A stretch of DNA of 64,000 nt from Phytoactinopolyspora halophila (GTDB lineage: Bacteria; Actinomycetota; Actinomycetes; Jiangellales; Jiangellaceae), in assembly GCF_003287285.1 (NCBI RefSeq), contig NZ_QMIG01000002.1, positions 62,001 to 126,000 of the forward strand, written 5' to 3'. The translations under genes were made by a program, and so were the position numbers. Positions 1-9,716 of this stretch are shown piece by piece. Every line of letters begins with the position of its first letter. The stretch's first letter is position 1. A model generated the notes under the pieces. That model searched no databases and was not told the origin of the DNA. It saw only the letters and a list, made by a program, of their open reading frames with translations.

Positions 1-358
<358 letters not shown>

Positions 359-423
359 TTTCTCGTGGCGTGCAACACGCATCGTGCCGCGGTTGTTCCC
401 CGAAACCTTCCCCACCGCGTCCG

Positions 424-1626
424 TTACTGCAGCGAGCGCCGGCCAGCAGAGCTCGGCTCCCGGACGGTGCGAGCCAGCGAGGCGGTGAGTGCTTCCAGCG
501 GCCCGCGCCCGATATGTCGCCGCCAAGGAACCGCGACGGCCAGGGCGACCAGGATGTGAAACAGCCAGGAGTAGTCGAGTTCGCCGGGAATTGCCGTCGC
601 CAGAAGCACGACATGCAGGGTGTACAAGGTGAACGTCATGCTCCCCATCGCCGCGAGCGGCGCCAGCGCGCCGCGCCACCACCGCTCCACGAGCAAGGCG
701 AGACCGAGAACCGCCGCCGACGTACCGATCGTGTGCAACAGATCGAACGGCGTCGACGTGTGTGGTGATACGACGGTCAGCCACCACCAGCTCGTCGTCG
801 GACTCGTGCCATAGAACGACGTGTCCAGGACCGCGTCGGTGAACGGCCGGCTCGTCGGGTGAGCTCCGACACCGGCCTCGACGAGCCGCTCCATGACACC
901 CATATGCAGCAGCGACCACGACAGGAGATAGGTGAGTGCTGCGAGGCCAGCACCTCCGGCGAACAGCCACCCGGCCACCCGCCGCGTACGCAGGGCCAAT
1001 CTGCCCACGCCGAGACCTGCGAGCATGTAGGCCATCCACGGAATGACCGGGTAGTACCCGGTCACGAAGAGCTCACTGAGCAGGGCCAGCGGGTCGGCCA
1101 GCGACGCGAACGTCGGGCTACTTCCAGGACCGGGCGGCACGTCGAGCCTGAGTAGATGGGTGACGACGGGTGCCACCAGCGCCCACACGGCCGCCAGCGG
1201 AAACAGGGTTCTGGCCCGCAGCCCGAGAAACGGCAACGCCACGATGAACAGCGCGCCATAGTACACCAGGATGACGGCCACACCGGAGTCGAGCAGGCCG
1301 ACCCCGAAACCGACGCACATCAGCACCACGGCGCGGATGGCCGTCGCCCGCCACATGCGACGCAGGGACACGCCACGCGGCGGGCTCGTACCACCGCTGG
1401 CGAGCGCGAGACCCACGCCGGCCAGGAGCGCGAAGAGTGCCGCAGCTCGTCCACTGGCCAGCAGGTGCACAGCCGCGGTACCGCCATCGGGTTCCACGGA
1501 CGGCGTCACGTGCACCGCGATCATGCCGACGAGCGCGAGGCCGCGCGCGGCATCGACGCCGACCAGACGGGTGGCTACCCGTGCACGCCCGTTCACCACG
1601 TCTCCGCCCTCGCCCGTGAACGTCAC
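424..1626 (-). CDS. Multi-pass membrane acyltransferase of the YeiB/DUF418 - heparan-glucosaminide acetyltransferase type
   Basis: A 400-aa polytopic protein. Its N-terminus carries the motif RLVGVDAARGLALVGMIAVH, typical of DUF1624/DUF418 membrane acyltransferases, in which the first membrane helix starts at a conserved D-x-x-R-G-x-A. About eight to ten hydrophobic segments follow, and near the end comes GSMTFTLYTLHVV, the usual family signature. The substrate is unknown; relatives move acyl groups across the membrane onto sugars or envelope components. The GTG at 1626 is the longest start. An internal GTG about ten codons later, beginning VNGRARVATRL and preceded by GGCGGAG, is the better-supported start. 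Confidence 0.75.
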   Translation of the reverse strand: MTFTGEGGDVVNGRARVATRLVGVDAARGLALVGMIAVHVTPSVEPDGGTAAVHLLASGRAAALFALLAGVGLALASGGTSPPRGVSLRRMWRATAIRAVVLMCVGFGVGLLDSGVAVILVYYGALFIVALPFLGLRARTLFPLAAVWALVAPVVTHLLRLDVPPGPGSSPTFASLADPLALLSELFVTGYYPVIPWMAYMLAGLGVGRLALRTRRVAGWLFAGGAGLAALTYLLSWSLLHMGVMERLVEAGVGAHPTSRPFTDAVLDTSFYGTSPTTSWWWLTVVSPHTSTPFDLLHTIGTSAAVLGLALLVERWWRGALAPLAAMGSMTFTLYTLHVVLLATAIPGELDYSWLFHILVALAVAVPWRRHIGRGPLEALTASLARTVREPSSAGRRSLQ

Positions 1627-1642
1627 CGGCAGCCGCGCACCA

Positions 1643-1762
1643 CTAGAAGATCACCGAGGCGAGGAAAGGCGCCATCGTCAGCACGAGCGCCGCCACCAAG
1701 ACAATCGCAACCATACGCTTGCGCAGGTCTGGCCGGCGCGGAGTCTCGTCGATCTCAGACAT
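1643..1762 (-). CDS. Small single-pass membrane peptide, 39 aa
   Basis: A short frame on the minus strand reads MSEIDETPRRPDLRKRMVAI followed by a hydrophobic run VLVAALVLTMAPFLASVIF and stop. It has an acidic then basic cytoplasmic N-terminus, one transmembrane helix of about 19 residues and no tail. It lies in the gap between the ferritin gene and the acyltransferase, all on the same strand, and ends 17 bp before the acyltransferase frame. The ribosome binding site is weak (GGCGG). The amphipathic design and clean boundaries suggest a real small protein, but I recognise no family. Confidence 0.5.
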   Translation of the reverse strand: MSEIDETPRRPDLRKRMVAIVLVAALVLTMAPFLASVIF

Positions 1763-1819
1763 ACCGCCAACATTACGCGCCATGCCGACGGCGGCTCTAG
1801 ACGCGCAAAGCGTGTGGTC

Positions 1820-2320
1820 TTACTCGGCCGACGTGCGCGCGCCGAGCTCGCTGTCGAGGCGCAGCAGGCCCGGCCCGTCGTTGCTGATCATACGCAGCCG
1901 GCCGAGGATCTCGGAGAGCGTCGCCTCCTCCTCGATCTGCTCTTCGACGAACCAGCTCAGCAGCGGCAAGCTGTCGATATCGCCTTCAGCCTGCGCCAGC
2001 CGGTACAGCGCCCGGATGGAGTCGGACACCTTCTGCTCGTGCGCGAGCGCGGCTTCGAACACCGCGTTGACGTCCGTACCCGGATCCTTCGGCGCCGACA
2101 GCTCGCCGATCTGCGGCCGATTACCCCGATCCGTCACGTGGGCGATGAACTTGGCCGCATGCGTCCGTTCCTCGTCGGACTGGATACGCATCCACGACGC
2201 CATACCGGGAAGATCGGCGTCGTCGAGCGCGATGGCCAGCTGAATGTAAGCGACCGACGATTCGATCTCGAGAGTGATCTGCTCGGAGAATGCCTTGGCA
2301 AGAGTCTCGTTCAATTTCAT
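1820..2320 (-). CDS. Ferritin (non-haem, BfrB type)
   Basis: A 166-aa protein of ferritin length that oxidises Fe(II) and stores iron in a 24-subunit cytoplasmic shell. Ferroxidase ligands are visible: a Glu in helix A (EIESSVAYIQLA), the E-x-x-H pair in DEERTHAAKF, and Glu residues in EEQIEEEATLSEIL. The start is set at MKLNETLAKAF because family members begin there; an upstream in-frame extension has no homologous character. The ATG lies inside a perfect 18-bp palindrome (2311-2328). No strong ribosome binding site is seen. Confidence 0.93.
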   Translation of the reverse strand: MKLNETLAKAFSEQITLEIESSVAYIQLAIALDDADLPGMASWMRIQSDEERTHAAKFIAHVTDRGNRPQIGELSAPKDPGTDVNAVFEAALAHEQKVSDSIRALYRLAQAEGDIDSLPLLSWFVEEQIEEEATLSEILGRLRMISNDGPGLLRLDSELGARTSAE

Positions 2321-2328
2321 GAAATTGA
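2311..2328. promoter_or_regulatory. Perfect 18-bp palindrome across the ferritin start codon
   Basis: The sequence TCAATTTCATGAAATTGA is identical to its reverse complement, and its centre is the ATG of the ferritin gene. It could be an operator blocking translation or transcription, or a hairpin closing the start codon. It is also encoded as MKLN, so part of the symmetry might be chance. No known regulator consensus (IdeR/DmdR, Fur, LexA) matches it. Confidence 0.4.
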
Positions 2329-2414
2329 CATTAGCCCAGCTCAGAGGATATTTCCACGAAGCTGTGTCTATCCTTGCCAAGGCGTGGCGAACCTTAACGT
2401 CCCCCTGACACGCC

Positions 2415-3116
2415 CTACCCTTGCAAATCCTTGGCGGCTTCTTCGACGTCCTTGGCCGTGTCGATGGCACGCCAGTATCCCTCGATCGGGAACCCCGCCA
2501 GCCGGCGCTGTTTCGCCAGCATCGGAAAGGTCGACCGCTCGTGGTCTCCCCGGTCCGGAAGGAGCGCCAGCATCTCGCTCGCGAAGACGTAGATGCCACC
2601 GTTGACCGGGTATGGCGACGGCGGGGCCTCAACGAAGTCGGTCACCCTTCCGAATTCGTCGACATCGACCACGCCCCACGGGATGCGCGGGCGCGCCAAT
2701 CCGATGGTCGCCGCGGCGCCGCGCTCCACGTGATAGTCCGCCATCGCCTCCAGGTCGAATCGGGTCCAGATATCTCCGTTCAGCGCGTACCAGGGGGCAT
2801 CCTGGTCCGGAAGGTGCGTACCGGCGTATTTCAGCCCGCCGCCACGCCCCAGCGGCTCGTCTTCCACCACGGTCTGTATACGCAGGGAGAACGAGGTCGA
2901 CGCGAGATGCTCGGCCAGCACGTCGTGAAGGTGGCCTGCGGAGACGACGACATCGGTGACCCCGGCCCGGGCGAGCCAGCCGAGCTGGTGGTCGATGATG
3001 CACTGCCCACTGATCTCCACCATCGCCTTGGGGATCGTGTTGGTCAGCGGCTTCAGCCGCGATCCCTGTCCGCCCGCCAAGATCACTGCCTGCCAGACCG
3101 TTCGATCATCGACCAT
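2415..3116 (-). CDS. NDP-sugar nucleotidyltransferase (glucose-1-phosphate or mannose-1-phosphate type)
   Basis: A 233-aa protein with the nucleotidyltransferase signature AVILAGGQGSRLKPLTNTIP, then PKAMVEISGQCIIDHQ, and a metal-binding Asp in WYALNGDIWT. It transfers NMP to a sugar 1-phosphate, giving an activated sugar for envelope or glycan synthesis. There is no C-terminal beta-helix, so it is the short stand-alone form; the sugar cannot be told. The ATG at 3114-3116 is preceded by TAGGGT (-10) with a 7-base gap and no ribosome binding site, so the mRNA is probably leaderless. Confidence 0.85.
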   Translation of the reverse strand: MVDDRTVWQAVILAGGQGSRLKPLTNTIPKAMVEISGQCIIDHQLGWLARAGVTDVVVSAGHLHDVLAEHLASTSFSLRIQTVVEDEPLGRGGGLKYAGTHLPDQDAPWYALNGDIWTRFDLEAMADYHVERGAAATIGLARPRIPWGVVDVDEFGRVTDFVEAPPSPYPVNGGIYVFASEMLALLPDRGDHERSTFPMLAKQRRLAGFPIEGYWRAIDTAKDVEEAAKDLQG

Positions 3117-3300
3117 GGGTCGAACCCTAGCGTGGCGCACCTCCGAGCGACATCGACGGGCCAGCACGTTTGGCCAGCTCGGCACCTCTCACATAGCCAC
3201 CGAACGGCGCCGTGCCGGGCACGATCCACTGCCCAGGATCGACGCCAATCAGGCCTACCCCACCTATCGGATGATCGTGATGTCCGGCAGGATACGGACC

Positions 3301-4326
3301 ATGCGTGCATACCTCGGAGCAGCCACTAGTGAAACACAGGGAACGCCCGCTAGCGGAATCACAGTCCTCGACATCGACGGTCCGAAGTTCACCGTGGAAG
3401 ACAGCGTCGAGGCACAGGACCCGCGATATCTGGCATTGTCGCCCGACGGCAACGTGCTCTATGCCGTCGCCGAGCGCAAAGATGGGCAGGTATGCGCCTG
3501 GACCGTCGATGGCACGCGGCTCGTTCCGCTCGGCCGGCCCCAGCCGACCAAGGGCGCAAGCCCGTGCCACCTCTCCGTTCATCCGAGCGGTCGCTTCCTG
3601 TTGAGCGCCTGCTACCGCTCGGGCACCGTCACGGTGAATCCGATCCATCGGGACGGCTCACTCGGCGAACCGGTGCACACCATGCAGCACTCTGGTGTCG
3701 GGCCGAACAACGAACGACAAGAAGGACCACACGCACACATGGTCATCACCGATCCGGGCAAGGGCGCCGGACGGGGCCACGTGATCGCCGTCGATCTCGG
3801 GACCGACACCGTCTATCGCTACCACTTCGACGAGACGACCGGAGCTCTCCAGCTCGCCAGCGAGCTTCGCACGCCGCCGGGAGCCGGGCCACGCCACCTC
3901 GTGGTTCAAGATCGCTACGCCTACGTCGCCAACGAGCTCGATTCCACGGTCACCGTCATGGGGCTCGACTCCGGAACGGCCCTGTTCACCTCGTCGACGC
4001 GGCCCGCTGGCGCCCGGGAAACCAGCTATCCGTCCGCGATCCGGCTGGCTCCCAACGGCCGGTTCCTCTACGTGGCCAACCGTGTCGTCGACGAGATCGC
4101 GGTGTTCTCCGTGGACGGGCCGGAGCTCAAACTGGTGACCAACGTCCCGTGCGGTGGCGAGCATCCGCGCGATATCGCGCTCTCTCCCGACGGGCAGTAC
4201 CTCTACTCCGCCAACCAGTACGACGACACGATCACGACATTCCGGATCGATCCCGTCACGGGGATTCCCGAACCCATCGGCGAGTCGTTCACCACGTTTA
4301 GCCCCACCTGCCTGGTGTTCGCCTGA
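3301..4326 (+). CDS. Lactonase family beta-propeller protein (6-phosphogluconolactonase-like)
   Basis: A 341-aa protein of the YbhE/Pgl seven-bladed propeller family, which opens 6-phosphogluconolactone or similar lactones in the cytoplasm. Repeating blade motifs include LALSPDGNVLYAV, LSVHPSGRFLLSA, IRLAPNGRFLYVANR and IALSPDGQYLYSANQ, together with the family motif GPHAHMV and AGPRHL. The ATG at 3301 begins MRAYLGAA and has AGGA eight bases upstream; an in-frame ATG at 3280 is the alternative. It faces acs, with a hairpin between the two. Confidence 0.85.
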   Translation: MRAYLGAATSETQGTPASGITVLDIDGPKFTVEDSVEAQDPRYLALSPDGNVLYAVAERKDGQVCAWTVDGTRLVPLGRPQPTKGASPCHLSVHPSGRFLLSACYRSGTVTVNPIHRDGSLGEPVHTMQHSGVGPNNERQEGPHAHMVITDPGKGAGRGHVIAVDLGTDTVYRYHFDETTGALQLASELRTPPGAGPRHLVVQDRYAYVANELDSTVTVMGLDSGTALFTSSTRPAGARETSYPSAIRLAPNGRFLYVANRVVDEIAVFSVDGPELKLVTNVPCGGEHPRDIALSPDGQYLYSANQYDDTITTFRIDPVTGIPEPIGESFTTFSPTCLVFA

Positions 4327-4357
4327 GGGACATCAGGCGAACACCGGACAGCGGATC

Positions 4358-4386
4358 CCACGGCATGCCCCGGGGACATGCCGTGG
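4358..4386. terminator. Bidirectional terminator hairpin between the lactonase gene and acs
   Basis: The perfect 10-bp inverted repeat CCACGGCATG / CATGCCGTGG (4358-4367 and 4377-4386) encloses CCCCGGGGA, which can pair further. Both flanking genes point toward it. As usual in actinomycetes, there is no T-tract. Confidence 0.7.
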
Positions 4387-4463
4387 TGGGTTCCAGCTCC
4401 ACGTGCGGGTGCGCCCGGATCTGATCGAGAGAAGCGCCGGGCCGACCCTCGTATCTCGCCTGC

Positions 4464-6428
4464 TCAGTCCTCGTCGGAGGAACCGGAGGCCAGGCCAGAG
4501 CTGATCATGTTCATTACCGTCGGATCGGCCAGCGTGGTGACATCGCCCATCTCCCGGTTCTCCGCCACATCGCGCAGCAACCGCCGCATGATCTTTCCGG
4601 AACGGGTCTTCGGTAGCTCCGGCACCGCGAGGATCTGCCGCGGCTTGGCGATGGGACCGATCTCCTTGGCGACATGATCGCGCAGCTCCGCCGCGACCTG
4701 GTCGCCACCCTCGCCAGCATCGGCCCGGAGGATGACGAACGCGACGATTCCCTGACCCGTGGTCGGATCGGACGCACCGACGACGGCGGCCTCGGCGACC
4801 TTCGGGTGCGACACGAGGGCCGATTCGACCTCCGTGGTGGAGATCCGGTGCCCGGAGACGTTCATGACGTCGTCGACACGGCCGAGCAGCCAAATGTCGC
4901 CTTCCTCGTCCTTCTTCGCCCCGTCACCAGCGAAGTAGCGCCCAGGGAAGCGGGACCAGTAGGTGTCGATGAACCGCTGATCATCACCCCAGATCGTGCG
5001 CAGCATGGCCGGCCAGGGCTCGGGCAGCACGAGGTAGCCACCGTGGCCATCCGGGACCACGTTCCCGGCGTCGTCCACGACGTCGGCAACGATGCCCGGC
5101 AGCGGAACCTGCGCCGATCCAGGCTTCGCCGATGTCACACCCGGGAGTGGACTGATCATGATCGCGCCGGTCTCGGTCTGCCACCACGTGTCGACGATGG
5201 GCGTACGGCCCGAGCCGATCACCTGGCGATACCAGATCCACGCCTCCGGATTGATCGGCTCACCCACGCTTCCGAGCACGCGCAGCGAGGACAGGTCACG
5301 ACGCCCCGGGATCTCCTCGCCTTGCTTCATGAACGTGCGGATGGCGGTGGGTGCCGTGTACAGGATGGTGACGCCGTATTTCTCGACGATGTCCCACCAG
5401 CGGCCCGGTTCCGGATAGTCCGGCGTGCCTTCGTACATGACCTGCGTGGCGCCGTTGGCCATCGGCCCGTAGACCAGGTAACTGTGCCCGGTGACCCAGC
5501 CGACGTCGGCCGTGCACCAATAGACATCGCTCTCCGGCTTGAGATCGAAGACGTTGCGGTGGGTGTAAGCGGTCTGGAGCAGGTAACCAGCGCACGTGTG
5601 CTTGATGCCCTTCGGCTTACCCGTGGTGCCCGACGTGTAGAGGATGTACAGCGTGTCCTCCGAGTCGAACGCCTCCGGGGCGTGCTCGGCTGGCTGCGCC
5701 GAGACGACATCGTGCCACCACACGTCGCGGCCCTCGTCCCAATCGACGTCCTGCTCGGTGCGCTGCACCACGAGGACCTTCTCGACCGACGGACTCGCGG
5801 CCACCGCTTCGTCGACGGCGGGCTTCAGCGACGCCGGCTTGCCTCGCCGGTAACCGCCGTCGGCCGTGATGACGAGCTTGGCCTGCGCGTCGTCGATACG
5901 GCTGCGCAAAGCCTCGGCGGAGAAGCCGCCGAAGACCACCGAGTGGATCGCACCGATCCGGGCGCATGCCAGCATGGAAATCGCGACCTCGGGAATCATC
6001 GGCATGTAGATTGCCACCCGGTCGCCATGCCCCACGCCGAGCGAGATCAAAGCATTCGCGGCCCGGCTCACCTCACCTTGCAGGTCGGCATAGGTGAGAG
6101 TCCGCGAGTCGCCGGGCTCACCTTCCCAGTAGATCGCCACGCGATCGCCGTGGCCGGCCTCGACATGCCGGTCCACGCAGTTATACGCAACGTTGAGCCG
6201 CCCGCCGACGAACCACTTCGCGAACGGAGGGTTGCTCCAGTCGAGTACGTGGCTCCACTCCGCCTCCCACGACAACAGCTCGCGTGCCTGCCGATCCCAG
6301 AACGCCAGCCGATCGGCCCGGGCTTCTTCGTAGAGCGCTTCGGTGGCGTTGGCCTGGGCGGCGAACTCCGGATCCGGTGGAAAACGGCGGTCTTCGTGCA
6401 GCAGATTGGAGAGAGCGTCGCTGGTCAC
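4464..6428 (-). CDS. acs: Acetyl-CoA synthetase (acetate-CoA ligase)
   Basis: A 654-aa cytoplasmic enzyme of standard length that makes acetyl-CoA from acetate, ATP and CoA through acetyl-AMP. The adenylate motif [11 protein letters not shown] is at about residues 264-274, WWQTETG follows, and the C-terminal [11 protein letters not shown] carries the catalytic Lys (about K612), the residue acetylated by Pat/GNAT enzymes in other bacteria. The GTG start follows TGAGGAG at a spacing of eight bases. It lies 202 bp downstream of a methyltransferase gene on the same strand and may be transcribed from its own promoter in that gap. Confidence 0.97.
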   Translation of the reverse strand: MTSDALSNLLHEDRRFPPDPEFAAQANATEALYEEARADRLAFWDRQARELLSWEAEWSHVLDWSNPPFAKWFVGGRLNVAYNCVDRHVEAGHGDRVAIYWEGEPGDSRTLTYADLQGEVSRAANALISLGVGHGDRVAIYMPMIPEVAISMLACARIGAIHSVVFGGFSAEALRSRIDDAQAKLVITADGGYRRGKPASLKPAVDEAVAASPSVEKVLVVQRTEQDVDWDEGRDVWWHDVVSAQPAEHAPEAFDSEDTLYILYTSGTTGKPKGIKHTCAGYLLQTAYTHRNVFDLKPESDVYWCTADVGWVTGHSYLVYGPMANGATQVMYEGTPDYPEPGRWWDIVEKYGVTILYTAPTAIRTFMKQGEEIPGRRDLSSLRVLGSVGEPINPEAWIWYRQVIGSGRTPIVDTWWQTETGAIMISPLPGVTSAKPGSAQVPLPGIVADVVDDAGNVVPDGHGGYLVLPEPWPAMLRTIWGDDQRFIDTYWSRFPGRYFAGDGAKKDEEGDIWLLGRVDDVMNVSGHRISTTEVESALVSHPKVAEAAVVGASDPTTGQGIVAFVILRADAGEGGDQVAAELRDHVAKEIGPIAKPRQILAVPELPKTRSGKIMRRLLRDVAENREMGDVTTLADPTVMNMISSGLASGSSDED

Positions 6429-6630
6429 CTTGTCTGCTCCTCACATCTCGTACTCGGCCGGTACCGTGGTCCAGCTCACCATGCGTGTACCCGGACGACA
6501 AGACCGGACCGCACCATTTCCGTCTGGTGCCCATCCAGACCATCAGCCTGCCGGCCGACACCTGTTTGATGTTCTGATCGTCTCAGATCCGGCAGATGAG
6601 ATGGGAGTGGGTCGTGCACGATCCAGACGC

Positions 6631-7380
6631 TTATACGTACTCTGCGGACATTCGTGCCGCCCGGAAGCAGTACGTGACGTACGGGTCGATGATCCCGTCT
6701 GGGCCCGCGTGCGCGTCGTAGATCTCGCTGACGTCCGCCAGCAGCGGCGTACGCTCGTCGGGTGATTGCACCGCGACATAGGAACGGGACATGACGAGTT
6801 CGAGCAAGCGTTGCTTGTCCAACGTCTGAGTGTGCCGGAACGTCGCCGACTCGACTGGCCCGAACAGCGAGCCGTCAACCTCCGGCGCGACGATCTCCCG
6901 GGGTTCTTCCGGATTGATCCGGGTCCAGAGCTCGTCCACCCACGGAACGGATGCGTCACGCAAGTTCCACACCAGCGCCACGTGGCCGTCCGCTCCAAGA
7001 ACCCGCGCGATCTCCGGCATCGCCACATCGTCGTCGAACCAGTGATACGCCTGCGCGACCACGACGACGTCGACGCTGGCGTCCGGCACCGGAATCTCTT
7101 CCGCGCTCCCCAGCCGGGCATCGACGTCCGGCAGCACAGCTGTCAACTGTTCCAGCATCGGTGCTGACGGATCGACCGCCACGACGTCGTGCCCGTGTTC
7201 CCGCAACGATCTGGTGAGCTTGCCCGTTCCCGCACCGAGATCCAGCACCCGCGCTGGCGCCGCACCGGCCAACCACCGGACCGCCTCGTCGGGATATCCC
7301 GGCCTGGAACGTTCGTAGATGTCCGCCACAGAGCTGAACGAGGCCGCCAGCAGCCGGTGTCGATCACTGCACACGACCAA
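6631..7380 (-). CDS. Class I SAM-dependent methyltransferase (UbiE/Methyltransf_11 type)
   Basis: A 249-aa protein. Motif I VLDLGAGTGKLT, the acidic loop VVAVDPSAPML and motif AQAYHWFDD are typical of the family annotated in actinomycetes as class I methyltransferases with a YHWFD motif. It methylates a small molecule that cannot be predicted from the sequence. The first codon at 7380 is used, but the conserved part begins around ASFSSVADIYERSRPGYP, so a start up to about 10 residues later is possible. It is divergent from the membrane-anchored protein at 7514. Confidence 0.85.
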   Translation of the reverse strand: MVVCSDRHRLLAASFSSVADIYERSRPGYPDEAVRWLAGAAPARVLDLGAGTGKLTRSLREHGHDVVAVDPSAPMLEQLTAVLPDVDARLGSAEEIPVPDASVDVVVVAQAYHWFDDDVAMPEIARVLGADGHVALVWNLRDASVPWVDELWTRINPEEPREIVAPEVDGSLFGPVESATFRHTQTLDKQRLLELVMSRSYVAVQSPDERTPLLADVSEIYDAHAGPDGIIDPYVTYCFRAARMSAEYV

Positions 7381-7513
7381 AGACTACTGGCACCCACCAT
7401 CCACCAGCTATGCGCCATCCATCTGCCGGCTAGCGCCACGTCGATGCACGCGCCAGCCCCGTACCGGACATCCGTACTGTGCAGGCGGATGTGATGCGAG
7501 GCACACTTGGTGG

Positions 7514-8659
7514 ATGAGCTGGCGGGATTGGATCCGCGGCCACATCGGCCCAGCTGAGAACGTCCCACACACCGAGTCCGGCGACGTGACTCAGCCGCCA
7601 CATCTGCACCTGGATCCGAGTTCGGACGAGACCGAGATAGACCCGTCATCGGACGATGACACGGTGCCGTTGCGACGATGGCTCGGATTCGCACTGGCAC
7701 TGGCTCTCGGCGCCGCGGCAGGCGTGGTCGGCACCAACGCCCATCACGAGGCGGTCGAGCGCTCCCACGTCGAACTCATCGGAGGCCACGCGACCGTCGA
7801 GCTGAACCAATCCCTCGACGCACTGGAACCCTCGAGCGAATCCCCGAACGCGGATGCGTCCGGTCCAGGGGGTGGCGCGGACACCGACGCGGATACCGAA
7901 TGGCGGGCCGAGCTCCTCGTCTTCAACGGCGGGCAACGCTCCATCGAACTGGCCGACCTAGAGATCAACGGATGGCGGCCCTCCGGGGACGCAGCGATCA
8001 GCGAACCGGTCGAGCTCCGGCCGGACACGTGGACCACGGTTCAGGCCCACGTCGCGCCCGCGTGCGATGCCGACCCGCCCGACGATTCCGCGACGACGCT
8101 GCCGGCCACCGCCGTCGTCGGCGATCCACCGGTGGACGACTCGCCACAGATCGAGTTCCGCCCGGTCCCGCGCGGGCTGCACACCGCGTGGCACGCGGTG
8201 TGCAGCCCGGACGAGCTGGAAACACCGCAGGTCTGGGCGACACAACTGCATTCCGCCGAGATCCTCTCTCGGGACGCGGAACGTGGCTCCATGCGGGTGC
8301 GCCTCGCCGTGACACCGAGCTTCGACCCACCTGTACCCGCGTCCCGGCCCGACCTCGAGCGCGGTTCTGCGCGTCCAGAGCGCGACATCGCCGTGGTGCG
8401 GATCTGGTCGCATATAGCCGGCCTCGACGCCACGGTTCCCGACCTACCCGTCGAGATCCCGGCAGGTGAGACGGGTGAACTCGAGATCGAGTGGCGGATC
8501 ATCGACTGCGACGCTCTGGACGACCTTGAGAGGGCCACGCTCAGTTTGCACCTCAGCGAGAACGTCGAGACACCTCTCGCGCAGGTTCGTGACGCACCTG
8601 TGCCGAGCCCGGTCATCTACGAACTGGGCAAGTTGTCGTCCGAGGCCTGTCAACTGTAA
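7514..8659 (+). CDS. Uncharacterised single-pass membrane protein with extracytoplasmic domain
   Basis: A 381-aa protein of unrecognised family. A charged cytoplasmic N-terminus of about 55 residues precedes one helix, LRRWLGFALALALGAAAGVV. The acidic remainder should lie outside the cell and looks like two beta-sandwich modules (for example AELLVFNGGQRSIELADLEI and PVEIPAGETGELEIEWRI). Several paired Cys fit disulphides outside the membrane. The ATG at 7514 is preceded by TTGGTGG. No enzymatic motif is visible; an adhesion or protein-binding role would be a guess. Confidence 0.6.
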   Translation: MSWRDWIRGHIGPAENVPHTESGDVTQPPHLHLDPSSDETEIDPSSDDDTVPLRRWLGFALALALGAAAGVVGTNAHHEAVERSHVELIGGHATVELNQSLDALEPSSESPNADASGPGGGADTDADTEWRAELLVFNGGQRSIELADLEINGWRPSGDAAISEPVELRPDTWTTVQAHVAPACDADPPDDSATTLPATAVVGDPPVDDSPQIEFRPVPRGLHTAWHAVCSPDELETPQVWATQLHSAEILSRDAERGSMRVRLAVTPSFDPPVPASRPDLERGSARPERDIAVVRIWSHIAGLDATVPDLPVEIPAGETGELEIEWRIIDCDALDDLERATLSLHLSENVETPLAQVRDAPVPSPVIYELGKLSSEACQL

Positions 8660-8967
8660 AGATCTTGGCACTTTCCGTTGCTCACGTCGTGATGCATGCG
8701 CTATCAAGGGAGCTAGTGGACCGTATGGACGAGCCGTACGGGCCATCGCACGGCCAGTGGGTACCCACGCGGCGATCGACCCACGTAGGGTAGTCGTTCC
8801 CCGGGCCAGCCGAGGCGACGATATTGGAGCACGCACTGGTAGCCCACGTGGACGTGTCAGCGGCGGCGCTCCGAAAGGGGCGCCGCTCGCATGTGGACCC
8901 GTTCGGGTATTCGTCCGTCATTCGTGCACGACGCTGGTCTCCGTCATACACGTCAAGTACTACGCGT
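8660..8967. other. Intergenic stretch with a terminator hairpin between convergent genes
   Basis: No convincing gene lies in these 308 bases. The stretch holds a strong hairpin at 8863-8886, with arms GCGGCGCTCC and GGGGCGCCGC around GAAA (one mismatch). It probably terminates the Fic-like gene on the minus strand and the membrane protein gene on the plus strand. Confidence 0.55.
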
Positions 8968-9678
8968 TCATCGGGCGTCGAGCACCGCCAACGCCTCGTC
9001 CGCGCCACGCGCGTAGGCCTCCGCACAATGGCGCAGCCACGCGCCCACACCATCCGGCGTTCCTCCGGCGTAGGCCTCCAGAAGCGGCTCGTATGCGGAT
9101 TTCAAGGCCAGATGCCCCGCTTCGGGAACGCCCACAGCCTTGATGTCCACGCCACGCGCCACCAGCACCATCCGCTCGGCAGCCCGGGCCAGGAGAGCAT
9201 CGGCCGAACCGAACGGGCGCATCACCGCGAGCTCACCGTGCACTATCGCCGCGACGACGACACCCGGAGCCGCCGTGGGCGCCACGGCCAACCGCATCAA
9301 CTGGTCAAGACGCGCAGAGTCGGCATCGGGCACGGGCCGGCCCAGGGCGTCCGCATCACTCACGAGGTCCCGCGCCACGAGCACGTGCAGCCGCGCCAAC
9401 ACCTGTCCGGGCGAGCCCTCCCACTTCTTGGCGAGCTCCACCGTGTCACCAGTGGCGCGGAGCGCACCTTGCAGATACGGATCGGCGACCTCGTCCGGGT
9501 CACCGCCAGCGAGCACCGCCGAGGCCCGGGCGCCCCGTAACGCCGAGTCCGCCGCACACGCCGCAGCATCACGTCGCAGGGCGGGATGCTGGAGCACGGC
9601 ATCGATGGCGTCCCGGGCGTAGGCGGCGGCCGACGCGACCCCGTGCAAGGCCGCGACGCCCGCGAAGGGATCGTTCAC
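8968..9678 (-). CDS. Degenerate Fic-domain-like protein
   Basis: A 236-aa, mostly helical, Ala-rich protein. The segment RPFGSADALLAR (about residues 154-165) aligns with the Fic AMPylation motif HPFxDGNGRxxR but lacks the catalytic His, the Asp/Glu and the Asn-Gly pair. The following helix AAERMVLVARGVD matches a conserved actinomycete family often labelled Fic or oxidoreductase. AMPylation activity is unlikely if the motif assignment is right; it may be a binding or regulatory remnant. It is transcribed with the DUF1707 gene upstream, 38 bp away. Confidence 0.5.
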   Translation of the reverse strand: MNDPFAGVAALHGVASAAAYARDAIDAVLQHPALRRDAAACAADSALRGARASAVLAGGDPDEVADPYLQGALRATGDTVELAKKWEGSPGQVLARLHVLVARDLVSDADALGRPVPDADSARLDQLMRLAVAPTAAPGVVVAAIVHGELAVMRPFGSADALLARAAERMVLVARGVDIKAVGVPEAGHLALKSAYEPLLEAYAGGTPDGVGAWLRHCAEAYARGADEALAVLDAR

Positions 9679-9716
9679 GACGGACGAGGGTATCGCGGAC
9701 AGCAGTTACGCACGCT

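Noticed and set aside
2360-2405. IdeR/DmdR iron box upstream of ferritin (AAGG...CCTT symmetry)
   Set aside because: Only about 11-12 of 19 positions fit the consensus; too weak to list as a site.
4674-6569. Long open frame (631 aa) on the plus strand opposite acs
   Set aside because: It is the complement of a perfect acetyl-CoA synthetase gene; the translation is Arg/His/Gly-rich without motifs, a common effect of high GC.
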